From Bacteroidaceae bacterium (GTDB lineage Bacteria; Bacteroidota; Bacteroidia; Bacteroidales; Bacteroidaceae): a stretch of DNA of 58,565 nt. Of this stretch, positions 1-6,802 are shown in pieces (the first letter of the stretch is position 1; each line of letters opens with the position of its first letter). Both the position numbers and the translations under genes were made by a program. The notes under the pieces were generated by a model. The model was given only the letters and a program-made list of their open reading frames with translations, searched no databases and was not told the DNA's origin. The DNA is taken from contig JAFYYH010000014.1 of NCBI GenBank assembly GCA_017557635.1, positions 1 through 58,565 of the forward strand, given 5' to 3'.

Positions 1-221
1 AACTACGCGCTTCGCGCTATCCCTCCCATCCCTAATAAGACGCTCTGAAAGGCATGAGTAAACTCCTACCTTCCAGAGCATCTTCTTAGGCACGGGCCCC
101 TCCCGTTCACAAGCCCACGGGCGGCCATGGTTTCTGATACCGATACCCCAAAAGTTCTGCGCATCTTGGTTTTTTTATCACAAGAGGCACTAAAAGAACC
201 GTCCCTTTTGTACCCTGTGTG
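1..221. other. Intergenic stretch with inverted repeats, no gene
   Basis: I see no credible gene in these bases, which lie downstream of the GH2 stop codon. An imperfect inverted repeat pairs 42-52 with 69-79 (11 positions, one mismatch) around a 16-base loop. A near-palindromic 18-mer at 192-209 (AAAAG at one end, CTTTT at the other, GGGACGGTT core on the minus strand) resembles short intergenic repeats I remember from several bacterial genomes. One of these hairpins may end GH2 transcription, but neither has a good T-run. Confidence 0.5.
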
Positions 222-2501
222 CTAATGAAGAATCGAGAAGGTGGCTTTTTTGGTGAGTGTTCCTCCCCACGGACTATCGGTAGCGGTAATCGTATATGAA
301 TCTGCTTTACGACGGATATAAACCACCATTTTACCTTGATATGTGCTGAACTCCAGGCTCTTGTGGGATGTATCGTGTGCCAGGACATCGGCATTGTCAA
401 CGGCTAGGATTTCGGCTCCTATTATTCCAAGCCGGAGCTTGCGGTCGCTGTTGGGGCATACTACGTAATCCTTGTCAGTTATCTGTATGGAGACTATCTC
501 AACAGAATCTGGTTCTACTGGATTTCCTCCTCCAAGACTCTCCATATGTATGCGTACAGGCTCACCGGCAGTTCTGGCAAAGCATCGGGTTGCTTCAACA
601 TCATTGTTATAGCCCACAATCTCCAGCTTGCCGGGATTAAAGTTAACAGTGAACAATGCGGGGCGGGCATTATCGGGCATTGACTGTCGGCCTAATGATT
701 CACCGTTAAGCAGCAGTTCCACCTCCTGGCAGTTTGAATAGACCTCTATGACAGCCTGATCATACGTATCCATATCGGCCGGAGTCCAGTCAGAGATGAG
801 CGGACCGGCACCGTTATTATCGGTATGGCGAGCAAATGCCACATAGGGATAATTCAGCCACCAGCTGGCACGCTGCAGACCGGCAGGCTTGACACCGCCT
901 GTCACATCAAGCAGTGAGGTGCTCCACATAACCTGCGGCCAGGCGGCCTCTCCAAGATAGTCTATACCGGCCCAGAGGAACTGTCCGCATAATGACGGGT
1001 CATCACGGAGCATCAACCACGACTGGATATCGTGCGTATTCTCCGTGCCGATGATGGCTTTCTCTGGATGTGCATCGTGATATGCCTTGAGTTCATCCAC
1101 GCGGTAGTTCTGTCCCACCACATCCATCATCTCGGCAAAACCGTTCCTATATACCCCCGATGAGTTGGGTCGGAACAGCGCCATAGTAACTGGGCGGGTA
1201 TTATCCAGAGAGTGTATCAGGTCCTGTTGTTTGCGGTACTTTTCAAAACCCTCGGGATTGTTCAGATTGTCACGTATCTCATTGCCCACACTGTAGATTA
1301 CCACGCTGGGGTGATTGCGCGCCTGCTCCACCATTGCACGTGTATCCTGCTCCCACCACTCGTCAAAATAGAGATTGTATCCCTTTTCGGCATGGTTCTT
1401 TGGAGTATTCCAGGTATCAAAAGACTCGGCCATAAACAGCAGCCCCTTGCGGTCACAAAGCTCCATCAGCACAGGATCGGCAGGATTATGCGCCATCCTT
1501 ATGGCATTAACGCCCAGTCTGCGCAAAATACCCAGCCTGTACTCCCAGACCGATGCAGGGACAGCAGTTCCCAGTCCGCCGGCATCGGAATGCAGGCACA
1601 CGCCGTACATCTTGATGTTCTTTCCGTTAAGCCAGAATCCGGTCTCATTATCAAACCGTATGGTGCGCAAGCCTGTGGTTATAACCTCAGAGTCCAGTTC
1701 ATTACGCCCTTCCATCACCGATACCTCAAGCGTATAAAGATAGGGGGCGCGTATCTGCCATAAATGGGGATTCCTGACATTGACAGTCTCTGTCTGTTGG
1801 CCCGATGAACCGGCAGCGATCTGGATTTCGGGACCTGTCCTGCGTGTATTCACCTTGCCGTCAGAATCCTTGAGCACATACTGTAACCTTACCTTAACCG
1901 GCTTGTCCGATGTATTGGAGACTGATGCCTGCACATTAAGTCTGCCTTCGTCATACCAGGCAAACACACCCTGAGTGGGGATATGGCATACATTCTTGCG
2001 CACCAGACGCACATGACGGTTTATGCCGCTGCCGGTGTACCAGCGTGATGCAGGTTGGACTGAATTGTCCACACGCACGGCAATTGTGGCCTCCTTACCA
2101 GGAGTAACAAGATCAGTGATATCATATGTAAATCCCACATATCCGTTAGGTCTGTAACCCGCCAACTGGCCGTCCACATATACGCTGCTGCAGGCCATCA
2201 CGCCGTCAAACTCAAGGAACAATCGCTCATCGGCCCCGATATCGGCCCTGATGGTCTTGCGGTACCAACCTATACCAGTAGGAAGATATGCACCGCCCTG
2301 TCCGCTGGGATTACTCCGGTCAAACTCCCCCTCAATGCTCCAGTCATGCGGTACATCAACCGTGCGCCATCCCACGACATCGGCCAGCCCATCAATAGCA
2401 GCCTCACTCAGCACAAACTCCCAGTTTTTGTCAATGCTGCGGGTTTCACGAGCCATCAAACCAACCGGAAGTAACATCAAGAAAAGCAGTACCTTCTTCA
2501 T
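222..2501 (-). CDS. Secreted glycoside hydrolase family 2 (beta-galactosidase-like)
   Basis: A 759-residue retaining glycosidase, probably acting on beta-linked galactosides or related glycans in the periplasm or at the surface. A hydrophobic signal peptide (about residues 1-17) precedes the GH2 sugar-binding domain (about 22-170, with the typical DVPHDW segment), an Ig-like domain (about 175-285) and the TIM barrel (about 287-560). The expected acid/base Glu is E408 in SVGNE and the nucleophile is E487 in IIGTEN. C-terminal beta domains follow. The ATG at 2501 is chosen over an in-frame start seven codons upstream because the signal peptide begins there. A -7 box lies just upstream. It stands alone, without SusCD or a regulator beside it, so the substrate cannot be read from context. 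Family is secure, exact activity is not. Confidence 0.85.
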   Translation of the reverse strand: MKKVLLFLMLLPVGLMARETRSIDKNWEFVLSEAAIDGLADVVGWRTVDVPHDWSIEGEFDRSNPSGQGGAYLPTGIGWYRKTIRADIGADERLFLEFDGVMACSSVYVDGQLAGYRPNGYVGFTYDITDLVTPGKEATIAVRVDNSVQPASRWYTGSGINRHVRLVRKNVCHIPTQGVFAWYDEGRLNVQASVSNTSDKPVKVRLQYVLKDSDGKVNTRRTGPEIQIAAGSSGQQTETVNVRNPHLWQIRAPYLYTLEVSVMEGRNELDSEVITTGLRTIRFDNETGFWLNGKNIKMYGVCLHSDAGGLGTAVPASVWEYRLGILRRLGVNAIRMAHNPADPVLMELCDRKGLLFMAESFDTWNTPKNHAEKGYNLYFDEWWEQDTRAMVEQARNHPSVVIYSVGNEIRDNLNNPEGFEKYRKQQDLIHSLDNTRPVTMALFRPNSSGVYRNGFAEMMDVVGQNYRVDELKAYHDAHPEKAIIGTENTHDIQSWLMLRDDPSLCGQFLWAGIDYLGEAAWPQVMWSTSLLDVTGGVKPAGLQRASWWLNYPYVAFARHTDNNGAGPLISDWTPADMDTYDQAVIEVYSNCQEVELLLNGESLGRQSMPDNARPALFTVNFNPGKLEIVGYNNDVEATRCFARTAGEPVRIHMESLGGGNPVEPDSVEIVSIQITDKDYVVCPNSDRKLRLGIIGAEILAVDNADVLAHDTSHKSLEFSTYQGKMVVYIRRKADSYTITATDSPWGGTLTKKATFSILH

Positions 2502-2521
2502 AATCCCAATTTGTAGTCCCA

Positions 2522-2529
2522 CAAAAATA
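2522..2529 (-). promoter_or_regulatory. -7 box for GH2 gene
   Basis: Read on the minus strand this is TATTTTTG, matching the Bacteroidota TAnnTTTG element about 20 bases before the GH2 start. A copy of the 12-mer repeat (minus strand TGCAAGTATGGC) lies about 10 bases upstream of it, where a -33 element or operator would sit. Confidence 0.45.
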
Positions 2530-2539
2530 ATAAAAAGTG

Positions 2540-2554
2540 GCCATACTTGCAGAG
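2540..2554 (+). repeat. 12/15-mer repeat, copy 1 (direct)
   Basis: GCCATACTTGCAGAG, identical over 15 bases to 2622-2636, with an inverted copy of the first 12 bases at 2661-2672. It lies upstream of the GH2 -7 box. Confidence 0.7.
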
Positions 2555-2621
2555 AATGTGGGTTGTGGGGGCTGTGGTGACAGGTATGGCTGGGAAAACG
2601 GGCTTTTGGGGCTTTTTTGAT

Positions 2622-2636
2622 GCCATACTTGCAGAG
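2622..2636 (+). repeat. 12/15-mer repeat, copy 2 (direct)
   Basis: Second GCCATACTTGCAGAG. Including the preceding T it pairs perfectly over 13 bases (2621-2633) with the inverted copy at 2661-2673, leaving a 27-base loop. Confidence 0.7.
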
Positions 2637-2660
2637 TTACTTGGTTTTAGGGCTGTTTTT

Positions 2661-2673
2661 TGCAAGTATGGCA
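2661..2673 (-). repeat. 12/15-mer repeat, copy 3 (inverted)
   Basis: TGCAAGTATGGCA is the exact reverse complement of 2621-2633. Three copies of one word in about 135 bases between divergent genes suggest operators or a small intergenic repeat family. Confidence 0.7.
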
Positions 2674-2744
2674 GTACGCAATGCGTAGGCGACCGGAAAA
2701 ACAAAAAAAACAACAGATTTTATCGCTATTTCATTGAAAAAGTG

Positions 2745-2752
2745 TAATTTTG
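2745..2752 (+). promoter_or_regulatory. -7 box for rplM operon
   Basis: TAATTTTG matches the TAnnTTTG consensus. I see no convincing TTTG at the usual 19-20 base distance. A start near 2757 would give a leader of about 170 bases before rplM. Confidence 0.5.
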
Positions 2753-2756
2753 CGAG

Positions 2757-2930
2757 CCGATTATTATCAACCCTTGCATAAAGGGTTAGTTATTAACGTG
2801 TTAAACCCCCGAGTACGGGTTCTGCGGGATAGCGTAACCGCTGAAAACAAGCGTTAGGGAGTTTCCGTTTCGTCGGGATGACGGGAGGTTGCGTAGAATG
2901 AATTGTTTAATTATTGATTTAAAGTTTAGA
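2757..2930 (+). ncRNA. Structured 5' leader of rplM
   Basis: The transcript leader contains a perfect 7-bp hairpin (2769-2775 with 2781-2787, 5-base loop) and a second short stem (AGCG 2831-2834 with CGCT 2839-2842). An alternative partner for that CGCT, AAGCG, lies a few bases downstream. Ribosomal-protein leaders upstream of rplM in Bacteroidia have been described, as far as I recall. Autoregulation by L13 is the inference. I cannot match it to a covariance model here. Confidence 0.45.
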
Positions 2931-3392
2931 ATGGATACTTTAAGTTACAAGACTGTTTCGGCCAACAAGGCTACCGTAAATAAGGAATGGGTAGTGGTTG
3001 ACGCCAAGGACCAGGTCCTGGGCCGCTTCGCCGTTAAGGTTGCCAAGTTGCTCCGCGGTAAGTATAAGACAAATTTCACTCCGCATGTTGATTGCGGCGA
3101 CAATGTCATCGTTCTCAATGCCGATAAGATCGTTCTCACCGGCAAGAAGTGGACTGACAGGGTTTATCTGCGTTATACCGGTTATCCCGGTGGCCAGCGC
3201 GAGACCACACCTGCACAGTTGATGGCTAAGCCCAACGGTGCTGAGAGACTTATGAGGAAAGTTGTTAAGGGAATGCTGCCCAAGACAAAGCTTGGTGACA
3301 AGCTCATTGACAACCTCTATGTTTATGCTGGTACAGAGCACAAGCATGAGGCTCAGCAGCCCAAGGCAATCGATATCAATTCACTTAGTTAA
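2931..3392 (+). CDS. rplM: 50S ribosomal protein L13
   Basis: A 153-residue protein that binds 23S rRNA early in large-subunit assembly. Recognisable segments are WVVVDAKDQVLGRFAVKVA near the N-terminus, the central GDNVIVLNADKIVLTGKKW, and RLMRKVVKGMLPKTKLGDK near the middle, all in the usual order. The open frame extends 14 codons upstream, but the ATG at 2931 gives the family-typical start (MDTLSYKTVSANKATVNKEW), so the earlier part is counted as leader. It heads rplM-rpsI-rpsB-tsf, with rpsI 11 bases downstream. Confidence 0.97.
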   Translation: MDTLSYKTVSANKATVNKEWVVVDAKDQVLGRFAVKVAKLLRGKYKTNFTPHVDCGDNVIVLNADKIVLTGKKWTDRVYLRYTGYPGGQRETTPAQLMAKPNGAERLMRKVVKGMLPKTKLGDKLIDNLYVYAGTEHKHEAQQPKAIDINSLS

Positions 3393-3403
3393 TTTGAAAG
3401 AGA

Positions 3404-3790
3404 ATGGAAGTAATCAATGCAATAGGCCGTCGTAAAAGCGCCGTGGCACGTGTCTTCGTTTCAGAAGGTACAGGTAAGATTACCATCAACAAGAGAGATC
3501 TCGCAGTATACTTCCCGTCATCACTGCTCCAGTATGTAGTTCTCCAGCCTCTCAAGAAGCTTGATGTTGCTGAGAAGTACGATATCAAGGTGAACCTGGA
3601 CGGTGGCGGTTACAATGGCCAGGCTAATGCCCTGCGTCTTGCTATCGCTCGCGCTCTTGTTAAGATCAATCCTGATGACAAGAAGGCTCTTCGTTCAGAA
3701 GGCTTCCTGACCCGTGATGCTCGCTCTGTTGAGCGTAAGAAGCCCGGTCAGCCCAAGGCACGTCGCAGATTCCAGTTCAGTAAGCGTTAA
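3404..3790 (+). CDS. rpsI: 30S ribosomal protein S9
   Basis: A 128-residue small-subunit protein whose basic tail reaches the P-site tRNA. The start (INAIGRRKSAVARVFV), the central glycine-rich GGGYNGQANALRLAIARAL and the terminal RRRFQFSKR are diagnostic. It follows rplM at 11 bases, the near-universal rplM-rpsI pairing. A 152-base gap to rpsB follows, containing hairpins. Confidence 0.98.
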   Translation: MEVINAIGRRKSAVARVFVSEGTGKITINKRDLAVYFPSSLLQYVVLQPLKKLDVAEKYDIKVNLDGGGYNGQANALRLAIARALVKINPDDKKALRSEGFLTRDARSVERKKPGQPKARRRFQFSKR

Positions 3791-3849
3791 TCGCTGGATA
3801 TATACCCATGCCTGCACCGTTTTATATATGCGGGCCTCTGGAAATCTGT

Positions 3850-3902
3850 GTTTAGTATCTAAACTGTCGGGATCTGCCGCTTAAGGGACAGCTACCCGAC
3901 GG
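3850..3902 (+). promoter_or_regulatory. Inverted repeats between rpsI and rpsB
   Basis: GTTTAG (3850-3855) can pair with CTAAAC (3859-3864). A longer stem pairs CTGTCGGG (3864-3871) with CCCGACGG (3895-3902), 8 bp including one wobble. No T-run follows, so it does not look like a terminator. A leader controlling rpsB-tsf or an RNA-processing site are the alternatives. Confidence 0.4.
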
Positions 3903-3942
3903 TTGATTTAAAAAAGAATGTAAACAAACTAACAAACTATTT

Positions 3943-4878
3943 ATGTCAAGAACAAATTTTGAACAGCTTCTCGAAGCTGGTTGCCACTTCGGCCACCTGC
4001 GCCGCAAATGGAATCCCGCTATGGCTCCTTATATCTTCATGGAGCGTAATGGCATTCATATCATCGATCTTAACCAGACTGTAGCCGCTATTGATCAGGC
4101 TGCTGAGGTTCTCAAGCGTATGGCTCGCGACGGAAAGAAGATTCTTTTCGTAGGTACCAAGAAACAGCTCAAGGAGCTTGTTGCCCAGAAGGTATCAACA
4201 GTAGGTATGCCTTACGTTATTGAGCGCTGGCCCGGTGGTATGCTCACAAACTTCCCCACAATCCGCAAGGCTGTGAAGAAGATGGCCACTATCGACAAGC
4301 TGACTCAGGACGGTACATATTCAAACCTTTCAAAGCGTGAGATCCTCCAGATCACACGTCAGCGCGCCAAGCTGGAGAAGAACCTCGGTTCTATCGCCGA
4401 CCTGTCACGTCTGCCGGCCGCTCTGTTCGTAATTGACGTTCTCAAGGAGAACATCGCCGTACGTGAGGCCAACCGTCTGGGTATCCCCGTATTCGCTATT
4501 GTTGATACCAACAGCGATCCTTCAAACATCGACTACGTTATTCCTGCCAACGATGACGCTACCAAGTCAGTTGACGCTATCCTGACAGCTTGCTGCGAGG
4601 CTATCGCCGAGGGTCTGGCTGAGCGTAAGGCTGAGAAGGGTGACGAGGCAGCCGATGATGAGGCTGGTGAGAAGGCTGAGAAGCCCCGCCGCGAGCGCAT
4701 CCGCAAGGTAGCTAAGAAGGAAGAGACTCTTGATGAGGCTCCCGCCGAGGCTGCTGCTGAGGAAGCTCCCGCTGCTGAAGCTCCTGCTGAGGCTCCCGCT
4801 GAGGAGGCTCCTGCAAAGCCCAAGCGCACCCGCAAGGCTGCTGCTCCCAAGGATGACAAGAAGGAGGCTGAGGCTTAA
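3943..4878 (+). CDS. rpsB: 30S ribosomal protein S2 with long Ala/Glu/Pro tail
   Basis: A 311-residue protein; the core to about residue 230 is ordinary S2 ([72 protein letters not shown]). E. coli S2 is about 240 residues. The extra 70 or so are low-complexity acidic and Ala/Pro repeats ending in a basic [12 protein letters not shown] stretch, probably disordered. No Shine-Dalgarno is visible before the ATG. tsf follows after 27 bases, the usual pairing. Confidence 0.97.
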   Translation: MSRTNFEQLLEAGCHFGHLRRKWNPAMAPYIFMERNGIHIIDLNQTVAAIDQAAEVLKRMARDGKKILFVGTKKQLKELVAQKVSTVGMPYVIERWPGGMLTNFPTIRKAVKKMATIDKLTQDGTYSNLSKREILQITRQRAKLEKNLGSIADLSRLPAALFVIDVLKENIAVREANRLGIPVFAIVDTNSDPSNIDYVIPANDDATKSVDAILTACCEAIAEGLAERKAEKGDEAADDEAGEKAEKPRRERIRKVAKKEETLDEAPAEAAAEEAPAAEAPAEAPAEEAPAKPKRTRKAAAPKDDKKEAEA

Positions 4879-4905
4879 TTTTTTAACGCTAAAAACTTAA
4901 AGAAA

Positions 4906-5733
4906 ATGGCTGTAACACTTGATGATATTAAAGCTCTGCGCACCAAGACCGGTGCCGGTATGTCAGATTGCAAGAAGGCCCTGACTGAGGCTGAAGGCGA
5001 TTTTGAGAAAGCTATCGAGATAATCCGTAAGAAGGGTCTGGCAGTTGCTGCTAAGCGTTCTGACCGTGAGGCTTCTGAGGGTTGCGTTCTGGTAAAGGTT
5101 GACGGCAACTTCGGTGCTACCATCGCTCTTAAGTGCGAGACCGACTTCGTAGCTAACAACAAGGATTTCATTGCTCTTACTCAGAGCATTCTGGATGCTG
5201 CTGTTGCTGCTAAGGCTAAGTCACTTGATGAGGTTAAGGCTCTGCCTTTCGAGGGCAAGACCATTGCTGACATCGTTCTGGAGCGTACCGGTATCGTAGG
5301 TGAGAAGCTTGAGCTTGATGGTTACAACTACCTCGAGGCTCCTGAGATCGCTTCTTACAACCACCAGGGTAAGAACTTCCTCTGCTGCCTGGTTGCCTTC
5401 AACAAGGAGGTTGCCGACAAGGAGTATGTTCATGAGATCGCTCTGCAGGTTGCCGCTCAGAATCCTATCGCTGTAAAGCCGGAGGAGGTTCCCGCCGACA
5501 TCGTTGCACGCGAGAAGGAGATCGCTGCTGACAAGGCACGCGAGGAGGGCAAGCCCGAGAACATGATCGAGCGTATCGCTGAGGGTCGTATGAAGAAGTT
5601 CTACGATGAGAGCTGCCTCCTGAACCAGAAGTACATCGTTGACGAGAAGAAGACCGTTGCCGAGTACCTCAAGGCTCTGGATAAGGACCTCACCGTAACT
5701 GCTTTCCGCAGATTCACTCTGAAGTCAGAATAA
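4906..5733 (+). CDS. tsf: Elongation factor Ts
   Basis: A 275-residue guanine-nucleotide exchange factor for EF-Tu. The UBA-like N-terminal domain carries LRTKTGAGMSDCKKAL (about residues 11-26) and the exchange core carries CETDFVANNKDF (about 78-89); dimerisation and C-terminal modules follow in the normal order. It is the last gene of the ribosomal run, followed by a strong terminator at 5761. Confidence 0.98.
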   Translation: MAVTLDDIKALRTKTGAGMSDCKKALTEAEGDFEKAIEIIRKKGLAVAAKRSDREASEGCVLVKVDGNFGATIALKCETDFVANNKDFIALTQSILDAAVAAKAKSLDEVKALPFEGKTIADIVLERTGIVGEKLELDGYNYLEAPEIASYNHQGKNFLCCLVAFNKEVADKEYVHEIALQVAAQNPIAVKPEEVPADIVAREKEIAADKAREEGKPENMIERIAEGRMKKFYDESCLLNQKYIVDEKKTVAEYLKALDKDLTVTAFRRFTLKSE

Positions 5734-5760
5734 TTAATTCAAGATTTCTCCATATGAAAA

Positions 5761-5791
5761 GAGGTTTCCGTGATTGGAAACCTCTTTTTTT
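5761..5791 (+). terminator. Rho-independent terminator after tsf
   Basis: A perfect 9-bp stem (GAGGTTTCC 5761-5769 with GGAAACCTC 5776-5784), 6-base loop and seven T residues. The T-run overlaps the stop codon of the convergent SUI1-like gene. Confidence 0.9.
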
Positions 5792-6137
5792 ATCCCTTTG
5801 TCTGGGTGTATCCCAGAGACAGGAGTTTGGCTTTTAGTTTCTCCCGGAAGTCACCCTGGATTATTATCTCGCCGTCCTTGGCTGAGCCGCCGCATCCGCA
5901 GAAAGTCTTCAGGGTTCGTGCCAGGTTGTCCATATCGGCCTGAGGGCCCTGGAATCCGCTTATAACGGTCACGGTCTTGCCGCCGCGGCCGTTCTTTTCC
6001 ATCCTGAGACGCAGTTTCTGCTGCTGAGGAGGCAGGAGTTCCTGCTCCGGCTCATCATCGGTCTCGTAGTTGAAATCGGGATTGGTGGAGTACATGACTC
6101 CCAACCTATCCTTCCAATCGTTGTCTTTCTTTCCCAT
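5790..6137 (-). CDS. SUI1/eIF1-like translation factor (YciH family)
   Basis: A 115-residue protein whose C-terminal half is a SUI1 domain (VTVISGFQG, then KTFCGCGGSAKDGEIIIQG and LLSLGY at the end). The N-terminal half is charged and linker-like. Eukaryotic eIF1 monitors start-codon selection; the role of bacterial homologues is not settled. The ATG at 6137 (MGKKDNDWKDRLGVMYS) is preferred to a frame start 28 codons upstream, which would run into the divergent gene. Its stop sits inside the T-run of the tsf terminator. Confidence 0.85.
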   Translation of the reverse strand: MGKKDNDWKDRLGVMYSTNPDFNYETDDEPEQELLPPQQQKLRLRMEKNGRGGKTVTVISGFQGPQADMDNLARTLKTFCGCGGSAKDGEIIIQGDFREKLKAKLLSLGYTQTKG

Positions 6138-6154
6138 AACGGCGGTAAAATTAC

Positions 6155-6162
6155 TAACTTTG
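6155..6162 (+). promoter_or_regulatory. -7 box for FAH-porU-porV-ispF
   Basis: TAACTTTG matches TAnnTTTG, 20 bases before the ATG at 6183. A weaker minus-strand near-match (TAATTTTA, 6146-6153) could serve the divergent SUI1-like gene. Confidence 0.5.
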
Positions 6163-6182
6163 TGCCAATTAATAAGCCAATT

Positions 6183-6800
6183 ATGAAAATCATCTGCGTT
6201 GGAATGAACTACTCCAGGCACAATAAAGAACTGGGGGAAACGTTATTAACTCCGGAGAATCCGGTCATTTTTATGAAGCCGGACTCTTCAATCCTGAGGA
6301 ACCGCCGTCCCTTTTTCCTTCCCGATCATCTGGGTAGGGTGGATTACGAGACGGAACTTGTGGTGAGGATAAACCGTCTGGGCAAGAGCATCAGCGCACG
6401 CTTTGCAGACCGCTATATAGATGCTGTCACCCTGGGCATTGATTTCACGGCACGCGACATGCAGAATGATTTCCGCCAGAAAGGTTTGCCGTGGGAACTC
6501 TGCAAGGGTTTTGACCAGTCAGCGGTAGTTGGTGACTGGATACCGAAGGATAAGATAGGAGACCTGCAGAATCTGCATTTCCGCTTGGATATTGACGGTA
6601 ATACCGTTCAGGAGGGACATACGGCCGATATGATATTTCCCGTAGCAAGGATAATAGAGTACGTAAGCGCTTTCTGCACCCTCAAGACGGGCGATCTGAT
6701 ATTCACCGGAACTCCGGTAGGAGTGGGCCCGGTAAGCATCGGACAGCATTTGCAGGGATTCCTTGAGGATAAGAACGTTTTGGATTTTCATATTAGATAG
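6183..6800 (+). CDS. Fumarylacetoacetate hydrolase-family protein
   Basis: A 205-residue single-domain FAH-fold protein. It starts MKIICVGMNYSRHNKELG and shows the family segments VDYETELVVRIN, TLGIDFTARDMQ, GFDQSAVVGDW and FTGTPVGVGPV, which carry the divalent-metal ligands and active-site loops. Family members hydrolyse or decarboxylate beta-keto acids (acylpyruvases, oxaloacetate decarboxylases, 2-hydroxyhepta-dienedioate isomerases), so the substrate is open; an acylpyruvate or oxaloacetate is a reasonable guess. The ATG at 6183 is used rather than an in-frame start overlapping the -7 box. porU begins two bases after its stop, implying cotranscription with secretion genes. Confidence 0.85.
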   Translation: MKIICVGMNYSRHNKELGETLLTPENPVIFMKPDSSILRNRRPFFLPDHLGRVDYETELVVRINRLGKSISARFADRYIDAVTLGIDFTARDMQNDFRQKGLPWELCKGFDQSAVVGDWIPKDKIGDLQNLHFRLDIDGNTVQEGHTADMIFPVARIIEYVSAFCTLKTGDLIFTGTPVGVGPVSIGQHLQGFLEDKNVLDFHIR

Positions 6801-6802
6801 AC

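Noticed and set aside
107-400. 97-codon minus-strand frame at the left edge
   Set aside because: Overlaps the 3' end of GH2 in another frame and runs through the hairpin-rich intergenic bases; no family resemblance.
4533-4859. Ala/Ser/Gly-rich minus-strand frame
   Set aside because: Produced by the low-complexity tail of rpsB read on the opposite strand.
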